Positions 35,339 to 50,305 of a stretch of 64,000 bases of DNA are shown piece after piece. How positions within the stretch are numbered: the stretch's first letter is position 1; every line of letters starts with the position of its first letter. Origin of the DNA: Haliclona indistincta. Taxonomy: Eukaryota > Porifera > Demospongiae > Haplosclerida > Chalinidae. The stretch covers positions 9,715,152-9,779,151 of the forward strand of contig OZ024784.1 of the NCBI GenBank assembly GCA_964017065.1, written 5' to 3'. Under the pieces are notes generated by a model that was not told the DNA's origin, did no database searches, and saw only the letters and a list, made by a program, of their open reading frames with translations. Both the position numbers and the translations under genes were made by a program.

Positions 35339-37321
35339 TCATATACAGCAGCTGAACACATCTTGTTGTCGCTGTACAGTGACAGGAAGATTATGGTACT
35401 GGATTAGCTCTGTCAGGAATACACGATCCTTATCAGGATCCAGACCAATTCTAATGATATCATCCACCAGCAACATGTGATCCTCCGTACGTGACATGTC
35501 CAGTAGAGTTTGAAACAGTTCAGTGTTTAGACGCTGGAAGAACCTGGAGCAGACAATAGTACAGAGCACTGGCTAGTGTTGCTGGCTCACCGAGCACACA
35601 GCAGGTTATCATCAGCTCTAGTATTACTGGATCGACTATAGTGACATACAGTGCATGATCACCACATACCGAGTATACATACATGAATGCTGTGAGCTTG
35701 TTGTATCGATGCTGATCAACTGTTGATATCTTGAGGAGAGGTTCCAAGCGAGCAGAGGAAGAGGTGATAGTGTCATTGTCAATATATGCATCATACAAGT
35801 CTGGTTTTGTCTTGAATATCTGCTCTGTAGTGCCTACAACAAAGACATAAACAAATGAAGAGATGAGAGAGTGAACTGACAAGCAATGAAGTTGCTGAGA
35901 GGTTTCATGTCATCAATGTCAGCAATGTTGACGTAGAACAGTGGGTCGGTACCAGTGGTTATGAGAAAGCTCTCGTGCTCTTGCTGCTGAAGGTTGTGGC
36001 ATGATAACAAACAAATACAGTATACTGTGGAGAGAAGATCAATAATAATAACTGCTCCATGTGCTACTCATAGCTTATACTATTCAAATTTAACTGTAAA
36101 CACCTAGTGCCTAAAATAATCTACATGTAGGTGAGGTAGAGTACATGTGCTGCATGTGACATAATATTTTGCTGTGCTTATGTGAAATCTCAGAAGTGAG
36201 AAGTGTCAAATAAACTTTCTCGTTAGTAAATACTAGCTAACCTCTATAACAAGCAGCTCCAATAGGTGGCGGAGAGTACACTAGTATACGCTTGCTTAGC
36301 AGAGCCAGCCGCCACAACACAAACACTTGAGCTCCAAACAAACGAAGAAACTGTGAGAAACATCCAGCAGGATGAGCAGCAGTCTATAACAGAGAGGAAC
36401 AGGACAAATGAGTGTCTATTGAATTCTTTCTGTTTCAGCTTTGTGGCTCATTATAAGGAATTCACAACAGTGTACTCACTCTGTACATAACCACACTGAG
36501 GGAAAATTTTAAACCATACTCCTAGAAAGTTTGTCCCCAGACTATACCACTCTTATCAACAAAACCTACCTGTGTACTGGGCAGAGGGTTAGATGGAGGG
36601 GTGAGCTGTGAAGGAGATTGGAGGCTCCAGAAGAATTGTTTGAGCTGCTCATAATTCTTGCCAGGGTTACGAACCTGCCAACTAAAGAGACACGGGATCA
36701 CCAGCTAGCTGAAGGAAGCACTATGTGACAAACCTTGTTTGTTCTTTCAAGAACTCCATGTGTATGTGTAGATCAGAGTAGCCCACAGCTAGTATGCCTA
36801 CTGCTCTCATTCTGGCACCTCTCTCTTCAACACTGTCGACTGACAACTTCTCATAACAGCTGAGACCATACAACTGATGGTGCTTGAAATACCTGTAGCA
36901 AATATGTTATGTATACACTAAAAGAAAAAGAAACAAAAGATCTTACACAAAATCAGAGCTGATACTGTGCAGCCCACTAGCAATTGCTTTAAACTCCACC
37001 CCTTCTAGTTGGATCTCTTCTGGGTACTGCCACTCCACTATGTTGCCTGTATCGTAATCATGATACAGCCAGTCAATCACCACACAACACTAGTTATTCA
37101 CCTTTCTTGGTATCGAAGGCGACAACAAACACACACACAACCACTTCTCTCCCTAACACTCCACTCCTGTTGGCTCGTGGAGACAGAATGGCTTCTGTCG
37201 TGGCGTCAGTAGTCACAAAACCATTAGTTTCTCTGTTCTCCTCTTCATCTTCCTCCTCCTCCTCTTCTAGTTCCACAGGGACTATGAGAGGGCTGCGATC
37301 GTCCGCGTTTAGCTCAGCCAT
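35339..37321 (-). CDS. DENND11: DENN domain-containing protein 11 (LCHN)
   Basis: Multi-exon gene on the complement from ATG at 37321 ([20 protein letters not shown]) to TGA at 35339-35341. After a poly-glutamate N-terminus the exons read [74 protein letters not shown], then [51 protein letters not shown] and a C-terminal segment. This order follows human DENND11/LCHN. DENN proteins are usually exchange factors for Rab GTPases; activity of this member is not established. Exon limits in the middle were not all fixed. It is head-to-head with MCM4 across 110 bp. Confidence 0.9.
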
Positions 37322-37415
37322 TGTCACAGTGAAACATTTTGCGTGTTGTGTAATTAGAAACAAAAACAATAAAAAAAGGTGTGGCTAGGCTAACGTTGGG
37401 CGTGTTGGCGCTATT

Positions 37416-37426
37416 TTTGGCGGGAA
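37416..37426 (+). promoter_or_regulatory. E2F-type site before MCM4
   Basis: TTTGGCGGGAA, a full match to the E2F consensus, ends 5 bp before the MCM4 start codon in the 110-bp interval shared with DENND11. E2F control of MCM genes is well established in animals; use of this site here is inferred. Confidence 0.65.
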
Positions 37427-37431
37427 GCAAT

Positions 37432-41062
<3,631 letters not shown>

Positions 41063-41129
41063 GACAACTCAATACTCTGATTCAATTTGAAATACTATTG
41101 TACATGGTGACTGTTTTCATGTCAAATAT

Positions 41130-43973
41130 TCACATGAACACATTGCTCCTGCTACGATTAGCAGACTGTTGTTGTCGCCCTGGGAACCACTGATGCTTTT
41201 TTATAGTGTGAAGAGCCTGAGCTGTGTTGCCTACAAAAAGGTGAAAAGTATAAATCATGCCTAGTTAACAGTTTACCTGCCATAAGATCCAAATACGCAG
41301 ACAATAGCACTGCAGAGCGTGAAAGATTGTCATTACCCTTTCCTCTACTGTTGATCAGAGTTATACCCTACACACAATCACTAGATGTAGTGAGAATGGA
41401 GGCACAGCACTCACTTGATACAGTGCTTTGCGTGCAGTATCATAATCATTCCTCATACAGTACACACTAGTGAGATTGAGTAGCATGATGGCTCTTGCTC
41501 CCTCTAGACTATTTGGGAAATTACCAGGTTCTGAGCCTGAGAAAAACAAAGTGATATTAGTTGTACATACCTCCCTCCCTTACCAGTAGGGTGGTTTACT
41601 GATGGAGTAGTATCAGCATCACCGTCTGTACACAAACAATACAATATTGGTACAATAGTTGTGAGTGTGATCTTACGTGAGACAGGAGAGGGAGCTATGT
41701 TAGTGATGTTATCAGGTAACAGGTACTGCATGGCTTCAGGAATACGATCAAGCAGCACCATACTCTCAGCAGTATACAGCTGGCCTACAAACCTGGAGTC
41801 ATGAAGGACATATCAAGACGTATGCACACACAAGCACAATACTCACTTCAGTCCACCAGGCAGTGCTGGTGATTCTAGGAGTTGTTGAGCTGCTGAAAGT
41901 GCCAATACCGGATCACCCAGGCCAAGAGCAACATATGACTGACAGGCTAATACTGAACATCTGAAAATCAACTAGTAATAATTTTCCTCAATCTCTCACT
42001 TGTTGCTCACCTTAGTACTAGTATGCTGTCTCCTCTAATGGGAGGGCCTGGAAGAGAGTGCACAAACATGGAGTCAGTACTGTCTCCTGGTGTCTCTTCT
42101 GACTCAATGGGAGATAATGATTGAGTAGCAGCAATGGCTGACAAAGAAGGGAGAAGGAAGAGGGCATTGCGCAGACAGATAGCAGCAAACTCGAGAGTAG
42201 GTGCTGGCATTGCTGCACTCTGAGACTGTGTGTCACCACTGAACAAGGAATTAATAATATTTTGATGGGATCAGACAATTCAACTCACATTTTCTTCATA
42301 TTCCACTGTATCGGAGTGACAATAAGTTTCTGATGCAGTGCAGTGCCAGCCACCACTTGTACAGTGCTGCTCTTGTTACGCATCTGAGTGATTTGTTCGG
42401 CTTGGAGCTAAACACATACAAAACACAAATGAGAGACAACATGAGAAGCACTACATTACTTGTGCATGAGCGGCAATGCAGGCCTCAGCCAGTCTCAACC
42501 AGAGGCGTGGATTAGCGTGGTACACTTGAACTGGTATGAGGAAAGAATCAAAAGCAGCTAGTGGCTGTCCACCATAGAGCTGCTGCAGGCCAAGGTTGTA
42601 GAGGATTATATGTCGACAATTCATACCCAGCATTGACAGTGGCCGGCCAGATAAGAGAGTTGCTGTGGAGGAGATAGAGAGATAAAGCAAGATGATAGAG
42701 AACTGACATTACCTCTGTCAAGAGGAGGGAACCCATTGAGAGCAGCATCATTCTCATCAACTGCTCGTCTAAAGTAGTGAGCAGCAAGACTGTAGCGACC
42801 CATCTCAAAGTGGATGCACCCGATAGCATTGAATAAGTATGCACTGAGACATTCTCCAGCATCAGTCACATGAGGAGTCTTGGGAGCAGAGCTCAGCACT
42901 TTGAGAGCTTTGCGATAGTTGCCACGTAAGAACTCAACATTAGCTTTCCTGAACTGAGCACTGGCAGTCTATGAGAAAAAAATACAAGTAAAGAGATGAA
43001 GAAATATGATGAACATACAGCTCCAGTCAAAGATGTGAGATTTTTTACTTCTTTCTTGCACAGTTTTACATTTTTGTGCAACAGGTAAAGACGTGCTTTG
43101 AACTGCAGAAAATGAGAGCTGGTATGTGTCAATGTAATTCTTGCCACACTTACCTGATGAAACTGAGGTTTGTAGCAGTCATAGCTGGTACTGGATATGT
43201 TCACCTCACCCTAAAATGACAGGGGGAGTGGCTATACAGACAATGGTGCATGTACTGACATCTTTGTCTCCACGGTTTGCACCAAATATGCGCTGCTCTA
43301 ACATTTGCAAGTGAATACCAGCCTTGTCCAGTTGATAGGTAGATATATACACTTCAATCAGTAGCAGACACACTTGAATAGCCAGAGATTCGACTGGAAA
43401 CAGGCTTTAATAAGAGCTGCAATGAGTCAGCATGCACTGGCTTACCTAATGAGCTACTGACACTATGTAACTTCTCAAGAATGTCTTGCGCTCTGGAGCT
43501 CTGGTGGAGCTAAACACAGACATTAGGAAAAATTATATGCTGTCAACATATGTTCTCAGTTCATACCCTCTGGTGTATGAGAGCCAGATTGAAGAGAAGA
43601 ACACTTTTCTCCACTATGGTCACCTCCACTCCACTGTTCTCAGCATCACGTTCAAAGTGTTGCTCTATGGCCAGCAAGTTCCGCCGGAATTCGTCTGTCT
43701 TTGTTAAATTAGAGAGCAGGTACTGAGCCACGGCTCTGTTGTGAGCCACACGCCAATCGTCTCTTCTCATCTCCAGTAGTCGGTTGAGAGCGGACAAACA
43801 GCCCTCGTACCTGCAATGGCGCCATAGTAATCATCATGGCTCACATCCTGACTGTGTGCAATCTACCTGCGGCCATCAAACGCCTCCTTAGCATTGCGAG
43901 ACAACTCCAGCTCTTGCTCAGACACTGCCGCCATTACTGGCCGATCGTCTTCCTCATGTTCACTGCCCTCCAT
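41130..43973 (-). CDS. CNOT10: CCR4-NOT complex subunit 10
   Basis: Multi-exon gene on the complement from ATG at 43973 ([20 protein letters not shown]) to TGA at 41130-41132. The protein is a TPR-helical scaffold. Diagnostic blocks are [100 protein letters not shown] and [18 protein letters not shown], in the order of human CNOT10. CNOT10 with CNOT11 forms a module of the CCR4-NOT deadenylase. It converges with MCM4, with 67 bp between stop codons. Confidence 0.94.
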
Positions 43974-44055
43974 CTTTTTAAAGCAGAAAACCACACCTAC
44001 TGCTGTAATTATTATTACATGTATTATTAATTTTTATGTAGTGATTCAGAGTGTT

Positions 44056-45357
44056 CTATTCATTTTCTTGTCTTTTCTCGGGCTTCTCAGAGCATATTGT
44101 GGGTCTATACTCCTCTAATACATGAGGCGAGAGATAATCCTTCATTATATTCACACTGATCTCCCATAACTGCTCTTGATGCTGTTCATTTCTGTGGAGA
44201 AGTAGCATGCATGCATCAGCAAGCAGTACTACAGCAAGACTCACCTGGCTTGTTCTGATGGTAGCGTTGGCTGACAACTGTCGTAGTAGAGGTGACGACA
44301 AGTGTTGAGAGCAGGGTTCACAGTGCAGTTAATGGTAGTGGATGCACCTTCCTTTACATCACGAGATATACCAATATCTAATGAAGCAATATCAGATCAT
44401 GACGAGATCAACTAATGACTCACACTTTCCAAAGGTATACACTGCACTCATCATGAGCTGCCTTGACCAGCTGTAGTTACGGCTGAACTCACTAGCTACC
44501 TGTGAAATAGTTAAACAGAATAAAAACTGCAATCTTGTTCAATATCTCACCACTCCTGGATGCAGAGATGAAACTGTTATACCCACTTGCTGTAACCTTC
44601 TTTGTAAAGCATAGCCCATCATTACCTGAGAGTGATACAGTACACATCTAGTGGTACTATATTAAACTGGAACAAACATTGTAGAGTTTGGAGTTGCAGT
44701 AGAATCCTAGTCTTGAGTAGGACTGTTCAGCATTGAGATTGTCCTGGTCAAACACACCTTGTGTGTGTCTCATTGAAGACACTAACACAATCCTGCAGTC
44801 TCCACAGTGGCTAGCAGTGGTGATCATGATGGGTAGTAGCTCTAGAGTGATCAGCATGTGGCTGAGATGATTCACCTGAAACTGAGCCTCATAACCATCC
44901 TCTGTCATTGCTGGAGAACAGGTGAATGTGGTTAGCAATACACACACTCATTCATACTGAGAGGAGGCATTCCAATCCCAGCATTGTTGATGAGAAAGTG
45001 TAGCGGTAAGTTTTTCTCCCTGAATGCGATTGCAAATTGTTTTGAAGAGCGGAAAGATCCAAGATCGAGCTTCATTTGCTCAACTTGAATAGAACGGTCA
45101 GGAAACTCGACACGTGTCTCGTCTTTCATTCTTTGAATAGCCTGTACGCAGAGCTAATCTAATACACATGATCTCTCTGACAGTCACTCACTTCTCACCG
45201 CAGTAGCTCGTTCACTGGAGCGACAGGCGATGATAGTGTGTGCTCCCATCACAGCCAGTGCCTTGGCAGTCTCATAGCCAATCCCTGTGTTGCCTCCTGT
45301 CACTACGGCCACTCGCCCGCTGAGATCAGCCACTGGGAACGATAGATTGCCTCCCAT
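44056..45357 (-). CDS. Short-chain dehydrogenase/reductase, retinol-dehydrogenase-like (SDR-A)
   Basis: Complement gene from ATG at 45357 (MGGNLSFPVADLSGRVAVVT) to TAG at 44056-44058, about six exons. Rossmann motif TGGNTGIG, LDLGSFRS, NNAG, a serine-containing IVLVSS strand and the catalytic YCNSK (YxxxK) are all present, followed by VGITVSSLHPGVVASEF and a C-terminal region with WEISVNIMKDYLSPHVLEEY. The family acts on retinoids, steroids or lipid carbonyls with NAD(P); the substrate here is unknown. Its closest relatives by eye are RDH11-14 and WWOX-type SDRs. It lies head-to-head with a truncated SDR-B copy, 138 bp between starts. Its first exon and promoter belong to a 927-bp direct repeat. 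Confidence 0.88.
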
Positions 45358-46161
45358 GATGATGGCGAGCTCGAGAGGTTGGGCTTACATCTCGACGAGT
45401 CACGCCTATTACGATTGTACATCAAATTTTGAAGTAGAATCGAATAAAAACTTAATGTTTTGATGAGCCACGCCCACTGGCCGTCCAAGTGCAATATGGG
45501 AGGCAATCTATCGTTCCCAGTGGCTGATCTCAGCGGGCGAGTGGCCGTAGTGACAGGAGGCAACACAGGGATTGGCTATGAGACTGCCAAGGCACTGGCT
45601 GTGATGGGAGCACACACTATCATCGCCTGTCGCTCCAGTGAACGAGCCACTGCGGTAAGAAGATAATCTGGGATATGATCAGTGGGCATGGTTTGCACGT
45701 GTTGTTCTCTTAGGCCGTAGAACGGATGAAAGAAGAGGTCCAAGCGGAGTTTCCTGATCGCTCTATTAGAATAGAATGGATGTTGCTGGATCTTGGCTCG
45801 TTTCAATCATCCAAACAATTTACAGTTGCATTCCGAGAAAGAAACCTTCCATTGCACATACTGATAAACAATGCTGCCATTGCATTAGCACCATTCAGTT
45901 AGTCTGTCTGCATATGTATTTTATGGTAGTTACACAACGTTTCTCCAGCAATGACAGAGGATGGTTATGAGGCTCAGTTTCAGGTGAATCATCTCAGTCA
46001 CATGTTGATCACTCTAGAGCTACTACCCATTATGATCACCACTGCTAGCCACTGTGGAGACTGCAGGATTGTGTTAGTGTCTGCAGATGATCATACCAAC
46101 GGCTCATTTGTACCAGGAAACATGAATGCGGAGCAATCATACAGCAGACTAAAGTTCTACT
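45235..46161 (+). repeat. 927-bp direct repeat, copy 1
   Basis: This segment matches 55889-56815 at a constant offset of 10,654 bp with no indels. Two substitutions were seen by eye (near 45954 and 46005). It includes exon 1 of SDR-A, the shared promoter, and exons 1-2 plus part of exon 3 of SDR-B. Both edges are abrupt: the left joins intact SDR-A sequence and the right joins an unrelated amine-oxidase fragment. Confidence 0.95.
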
Positions 46162-46163
46162 AA
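45496..46163 (+). pseudogene. Truncated second dehydrogenase (SDR-B'), 3' end lost
   Basis: Exons 45496-45654, 45714-45897 and the start of a third (from 45949) are almost identical to those of the complete SDR-B gene at 56150. The copy breaks after SYSRLKFY, in the middle of the catalytic YxxxK region, at the edge of the duplicated segment, and reads TAA two bases later. It lacks the catalytic lysine and the whole C-terminal half, so it should be inactive. Confidence 0.93.
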
Positions 46164-46179
46164 TACTGGGGATTGGTAG

Positions 46180-46474
46180 GGGTATTAGGGGCGCTTTTTG
46201 TCTCGTTTCGGACACCGTGAATCCAGTTTGCACCAACTTCCACTGTGACGTTTGCAAACTTTACTGACCTAACTCTACCGCCAATTTCGTCTCTCGCTTC
46301 CAGAACGAGAAAGTTTTCAATTCCTGCGTCAAAGAGTGTCTTAGCAGCAGCCACTCCAGAAAATCCAGCACCCAGAATCAGCACATCGGCATCAGGGCTG
46401 TTGCACGTGCCAACTGCCTGGCAATAAGCAAGGATTGAAGAAGTCAAGAAGACGTATTTAGTCAGATGATTCAT
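46180..46474 (-). pseudogene. Polyamine-oxidase-type amine oxidase, first exon only
   Basis: On the complement, ATG at 46474 opens a likely signal peptide (MNHLTKYVFLTSSILAYCQA), then the FAD-binding ADVLILGAGFSGVAAAKTL (GxGxxG) and LEARDEIGGRVRS motifs, then VEVGANWIHG and a GT donor. This is the N-terminal part of a flavin amine oxidase of the polyamine oxidase type. The remaining exons are absent because the sequence meets the edge of the 927-bp repeat. It is a severed exon, not a functional gene, unless the assembly is wrong. Confidence 0.85.
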
Positions 46475-47263
46475 GGTGCGATCGGACTCTGTACGTATAT
46501 ATGGCTATTATGCATGAGACAGCCAATTATATAGCTGCATTATGTGATGTCATTTGACATCATTGAGTGATGCATACTCATATACATGCAGTCAGCAGGT
46601 TTCCAGCATCACATGTTTGCTCAATCTACTTTAATACACACATAGCCAATAGTGTCAAAACGTGACATGGTCAAATTGTGGGCGGGGCTCGTCTTTGGCT
46701 TGTGCGAACAAGGTGGCTGCATTATTTCAACATTGTGGATAGTACTTGAGTACGCATGCAGACAGCATTCTGCAGCTGCAATATAAGTATGTTAAAAAGA
46801 GATGACACGTAGTAGACACTTGATCTCGTGAAGGAGTCAATTGTCAATTCCACTGATGTTGGATGACAGATATGCTGTTACTACACTGCAACTGGACCGC
46901 CAAGCCTCTGCTGGGCTACTTTTTGTGACCTTTTCACCTCTCTAATTGTGTACATGTACATGTGTGGAAAAAAGCTCTATTCAACAAAAATTTCTACAGT
47001 ACTTCGAATTCATTGAATAGGAGTGACTTGACTGAGAATTTTTACAGAGTGCAAAATGAATAACATCAACTACACATGATCAGTTTATACAGGCTGTATA
47101 AACCAAAATCATTGGGAATCCCCATTAAAGAATCAATGTCACAACACAAAAAGGTATATCACAAGTGGTACGTACATGTATACTGATAATAACTCTTATT
47201 CTTCTACTGGTCTTTTCGATTAGTTTCTAGTACAAGATCAGCAGAAATATGAGACACAATCTT
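46475..47263. other. Intergenic stretch, no gene seen
   Basis: About 790 bp between the amine-oxidase exon and the 3' end of the first DEATH-ankyrin gene. It probably holds the former promoter of the oxidase and the 3' UTR of the ankyrin gene. I see no repeat, RNA gene or exon. Confidence 0.5.
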
Positions 47264-49897
47264 CTAAACAAGCATTTGCTCCATAGCTCGGTTTATTGAG
47301 GCCATTGCCTCGTTGTCTGCATTGCTAGCGATCTCTTTAGCTGTGAGAGCAGGTGAGGTGGTTGAGGACTGACTGAGCTCCATTGCTTGCAGTAAGTCTA
47401 CAATGTCTTCATGATCTCTATCAGCTGCCACATCGAGAGCAGTCTCTCCGTGTGGTCCCACTAGATTCGGGTCAGTGCCTGACATCAAGAGTAGTTCAAC
47501 AGAGTCCAAGCATTCATCACGACAGGCTAGCATAAGAACAGTTATCCCATTGTTGTCTTGTAGATTGGGCTCAGCTCCACTGGCCAGTAGCAACTGAACG
47601 ATTTGAGAGTAACCATTGAGGGTTGCAATCATAAGAGGTGTTGTACCATTGTCTGATTGATGATTTGGATTGCCATTGGCTTTCAGAAGTAGAGCGACGG
47701 TGTCTGTGTGGCCTTTTGTACTTGCTATTAAGAGAGGTGTAAAGGCACCAACATTCGTTTGAAGATTTGGATTAGCATTAGCTTTTAGAAGTAAAGTGAT
47801 GGCGTCGGTGTGACCATTTCTAGTTGCAGCATGAAGAGGTGATTCCCCTTTATTGCTTTGAAGATTAGGATTGGCATTTGCATTCAAAAGTAGGGTGATA
47901 GTGTCCACGTGACCCTTCTCACTTGCAACATAGAGAGGTGTGAGACCAGCATCATTCTGTAGATTCGGATCGGCATTGGCTTTCAGAAGTAGAGTGATAG
48001 TGTTAGTGTCGTCTTTCACACTTGCATAGAAGAGAGGTGTTGTACCATCATATGTGCAAAGATTGGGATTAGCATTGGCTTTTAAAAGTAGAGTGACGGC
48101 ATTAGATTGACCTTGCAGAATTGCACCGTGAAGAGGTGTAACACCTTGTTTTGCTTGAAGATTAGGATTAGCATTGGCTTTCAGAAGTAGAGTGATTACA
48201 TCAGTGTCGCCCTTTGCGCTTGTCATTGTAAGAGGTGTTGAGCCATCATTTGCTTGAAGATTGGGATCAGCATTGGCTCTAAGAAGCAGTGTGACAGCAT
48301 CAGTGTGACCATTCCCACTCGCTAAGTAGAGAGAGGTAAAACCAGTATCTGTTTGAAGATTTGGATTGGCATTGGCTTCCAGAAGTAGAGCAATGGCATT
48401 AGTGTGACCGTTTGAACTTGCTATCACGAGAGATGTGGCCCCAATATTTGTTAGAAGATTGGGATCGGCATTGGCTTTCAGAAGTAGAGAGATGGCATCA
48501 GTGTGATCCTTTTTACTTGCAGCATGGATAGGTGCTTCCCCATCAGTTTTACGTTGAAGATTAGGATCGGCATTGGCTTTCAAAAGCAGAGCGATAATAT
48601 CAGTGTGACCCTTCTCACTTGCAACAAAGAGAGGAGTGATCCCATTGTTTGCTTGAAGATTGGGATTAGCGTTGGCTTTCAGGAGTAGCGAAACAGCTTC
48701 GTATTTTTTAAATCGACTTCCATACATCAGAGCTGTTCTTCCACTTTTATCAGCAGCATCAGCACTGGTGTTGATGTTCAGTAAAAACGTCAGCAGGTTC
48801 AGATCATTGTCTCGTGCGGCTCCGAGAAGAGAAGACTCAAAAGAGAAATCTGTTAACTCAATCTGTACGACCATTTCATCTCCGACTACTAATTCATAAA
48901 CTCCAACATTGACCATGAGTGATGACTGTTCCCGTAGAAGAACTTTGAGTAAATCAGCCTCTGGTTGCGGAACACTGTAGGTCACAATGACCGATCCTCG
49001 TACAATCTTGAGATAAGACAGTATATACGTCTTGTCCTTAAAAATCTCCTTCACACATTTCTCTAGATCGTCCATTGTCTTGGTCAGCCACCCTCCAACG
49101 AGGCGAAGTTTGACGGTGCATAATCCTGGTCTTTCTGATGTTGTGCTGTGTGCTTGCTCGATACTGTTCATAAACTGCTTCACTGTCATCGAGGATTTGA
49201 ATTTGGCTAACTGTTGATGATATTCTCGAAGATTGTCGACTACTGGGTGAGCTTGTCTCAAAAAGAACTTGACTATCTTTTCAAGCAATACACAATCTAG
49301 GAAGTAGAATGGCTCCAACTGGTCAAACAACCCTTCAACAGTAGCGACTTTAGTATTCGTGTAAAACTTTGAGAACATCTGCAACTTTAACAGTGACGGA
49401 TTAGCCTCCGCCATGGCAGAATGTACACTCGTTACCAACAGAAGATATCTTTCCTCGAGATTTTCGACTTCGTGAATGATCGACTCTTGCCTGTCAACTA
49501 CCAGCACTGCAGCAGTGTGCTCTGCCAGACTAGACTCAGCTGGCTTTGGGCCAGCAGCTGTAGCAGGTGGATTAGACTCAGAGGTGCAATATTTTTCCTT
49601 CAGTTGGTTTGCCAGCCTTATCTGTGACATGCTCTCTAATGCGTCTATTACTCTCTCCCAGGAAGGAATAGTTTCTTTTTCCATCCATTTAGCAAACATT
49701 GCTCTCCTACTGCGAGCATTGCTCTGATGATCATGCCTAATCTCTGTGATTTCACTCTCATCGAACCCAAGATAGATCCCTAGTACATCCCAGTCTGTTA
49801 TTTTTCCGAGTTCTTGCACGAGAAGGCCTTGAGTGAGTGACTGACCAGGCGCGTGTCCACGATAGGGCTCCGGGTGCTCTAGCACCCCCCTCAGCAA
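47264..49897 (-). CDS. Intronless DEATH-domain/ankyrin-repeat protein 1
   Basis: A single 877-residue frame. Residues about 20-105 fit a death-fold domain (LLVQELGKITDWDVLGIYLG, FDESEITEI, then WERVIDALESMSQIRLANQL). A helical linker (about 135-255) leads to a conserved block of about 90 residues with LCTVKLRLVGGWLTKTMDDL and LKIVRGSVIVTYSVPQ. From about 345 there are 14-15 ankyrin repeats of 33 residues with consensus GxTPLxxASxxGHTDxIxLL and ANANPNLQ. The C-terminus is short (LTAKEIASNADN). Death domains recruit partners by homotypic contact and ankyrin arrays bind proteins, so a signalling or immune-receptor role is plausible but unproven. It is divergent from a paralogue, 408 bp between start codons. 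The repeats are unusually uniform, which indicates recent expansion or conversion. The extreme N-terminus (MLRGVLEHPEPYRGH) is not shared with the paralogue, so the start is tentative. Confidence 0.9.
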   Translation of the reverse strand: MLRGVLEHPEPYRGHAPGQSLTQGLLVQELGKITDWDVLGIYLGFDESEITEIRHDHQSNARSRRAMFAKWMEKETIPSWERVIDALESMSQIRLANQLKEKYCTSESNPPATAAGPKPAESSLAEHTAAVLVVDRQESIIHEVENLEERYLLLVTSVHSAMAEANPSLLKLQMFSKFYTNTKVATVEGLFDQLEPFYFLDCVLLEKIVKFFLRQAHPVVDNLREYHQQLAKFKSSMTVKQFMNSIEQAHSTTSERPGLCTVKLRLVGGWLTKTMDDLEKCVKEIFKDKTYILSYLKIVRGSVIVTYSVPQPEADLLKVLLREQSSLMVNVGVYELVVGDEMVVQIELTDFSFESSLLGAARDNDLNLLTFLLNINTSADAADKSGRTALMYGSRFKKYEAVSLLLKANANPNLQANNGITPLFVASEKGHTDIIALLLKANADPNLQRKTDGEAPIHAASKKDHTDAISLLLKANADPNLLTNIGATSLVIASSNGHTNAIALLLEANANPNLQTDTGFTSLYLASGNGHTDAVTLLLRANADPNLQANDGSTPLTMTSAKGDTDVITLLLKANANPNLQAKQGVTPLHGAILQGQSNAVTLLLKANANPNLCTYDGTTPLFYASVKDDTNTITLLLKANADPNLQNDAGLTPLYVASEKGHVDTITLLLNANANPNLQSNKGESPLHAATRNGHTDAITLLLKANANPNLQTNVGAFTPLLIASTKGHTDTVALLLKANGNPNHQSDNGTTPLMIATLNGYSQIVQLLLASGAEPNLQDNNGITVLMLACRDECLDSVELLLMSGTDPNLVGPHGETALDVAADRDHEDIVDLLQAMELSQSSTTSPALTAKEIASNADNEAMASINRAMEQMLV
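48231..48667 (-). repeat. Near-identical inverted tract shared with the second DEATH-ankyrin gene
   Basis: The reverse complement of this 437-bp tract matches 51488-51924. The encoded ankyrin repeats are identical in protein and, where I compared bases, identical in DNA; even the opposite-strand frames match. The flanking repeats are clearly more diverged. Confidence 0.88.
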
Positions 49898-50305
49898 TAA
49901 AGTTTTAAATTATTCATTGCATTAAAGTACACTGTGGCTCTGCTGTGGCTATGAATTTATCATAACTGTTATTGCAAAGAACTTAACAGCTGCCAACATC
50001 CCATTCTAAGGTAGTTAGGCTGTTTTCAGCGACGAAAAAATCCAGTGCGCCACGATAATAGTGACGAAATGACGTAATTTAACGAATAATATGAATATTA
50101 ATTAGATTTTGCGCGCGCTTCGCGCGCGCACCTATCTCTCTTCATTCCTGGACACGCGCCTGCTGACCGAGTGAATGACTGTGACAAAACGCGCCCCGAC
50201 ATTTTCAGTACAGACAGTAATACCGTATGTGTACGCGTCGAAACATTTTTTTTTAATGATTATGAATTCATTACATCTGAGCTGCCGCCCACTTGTAGAA
50301 GCACA
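49898..50305. promoter_or_regulatory. Shared promoter interval of the two DEATH-ankyrin genes
   Basis: This 408-bp interval separates two divergent intronless paralogues and presumably holds both promoters. A short self-complementary GC tract (GCGCGCGCTTCGCGCGCGC) lies near 50112. The in-frame stretch from 50171 to 50305 is open but poorly conserved against the other gene, so I take ATG 50306 as start. Confidence 0.5.

Noticed and set aside
37107..37388. Serine-rich open frame opposite the DENND11 start
   Set aside because: It is the antisense of the poly-glutamate N-terminus of DENND11.
45303..45566. 87-residue frame overlapping the dehydrogenase promoter, repeated at 55957-56220
   Set aside because: It is antisense to the two SDR first exons and identical only because the segment is duplicated.
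48503..48688. Plus-strand frame with a twin at 51467-51652
   Set aside because: Both are antisense shadows of ankyrin repeats. They were useful only as proof that the DNA of the two tracts is near-identical.
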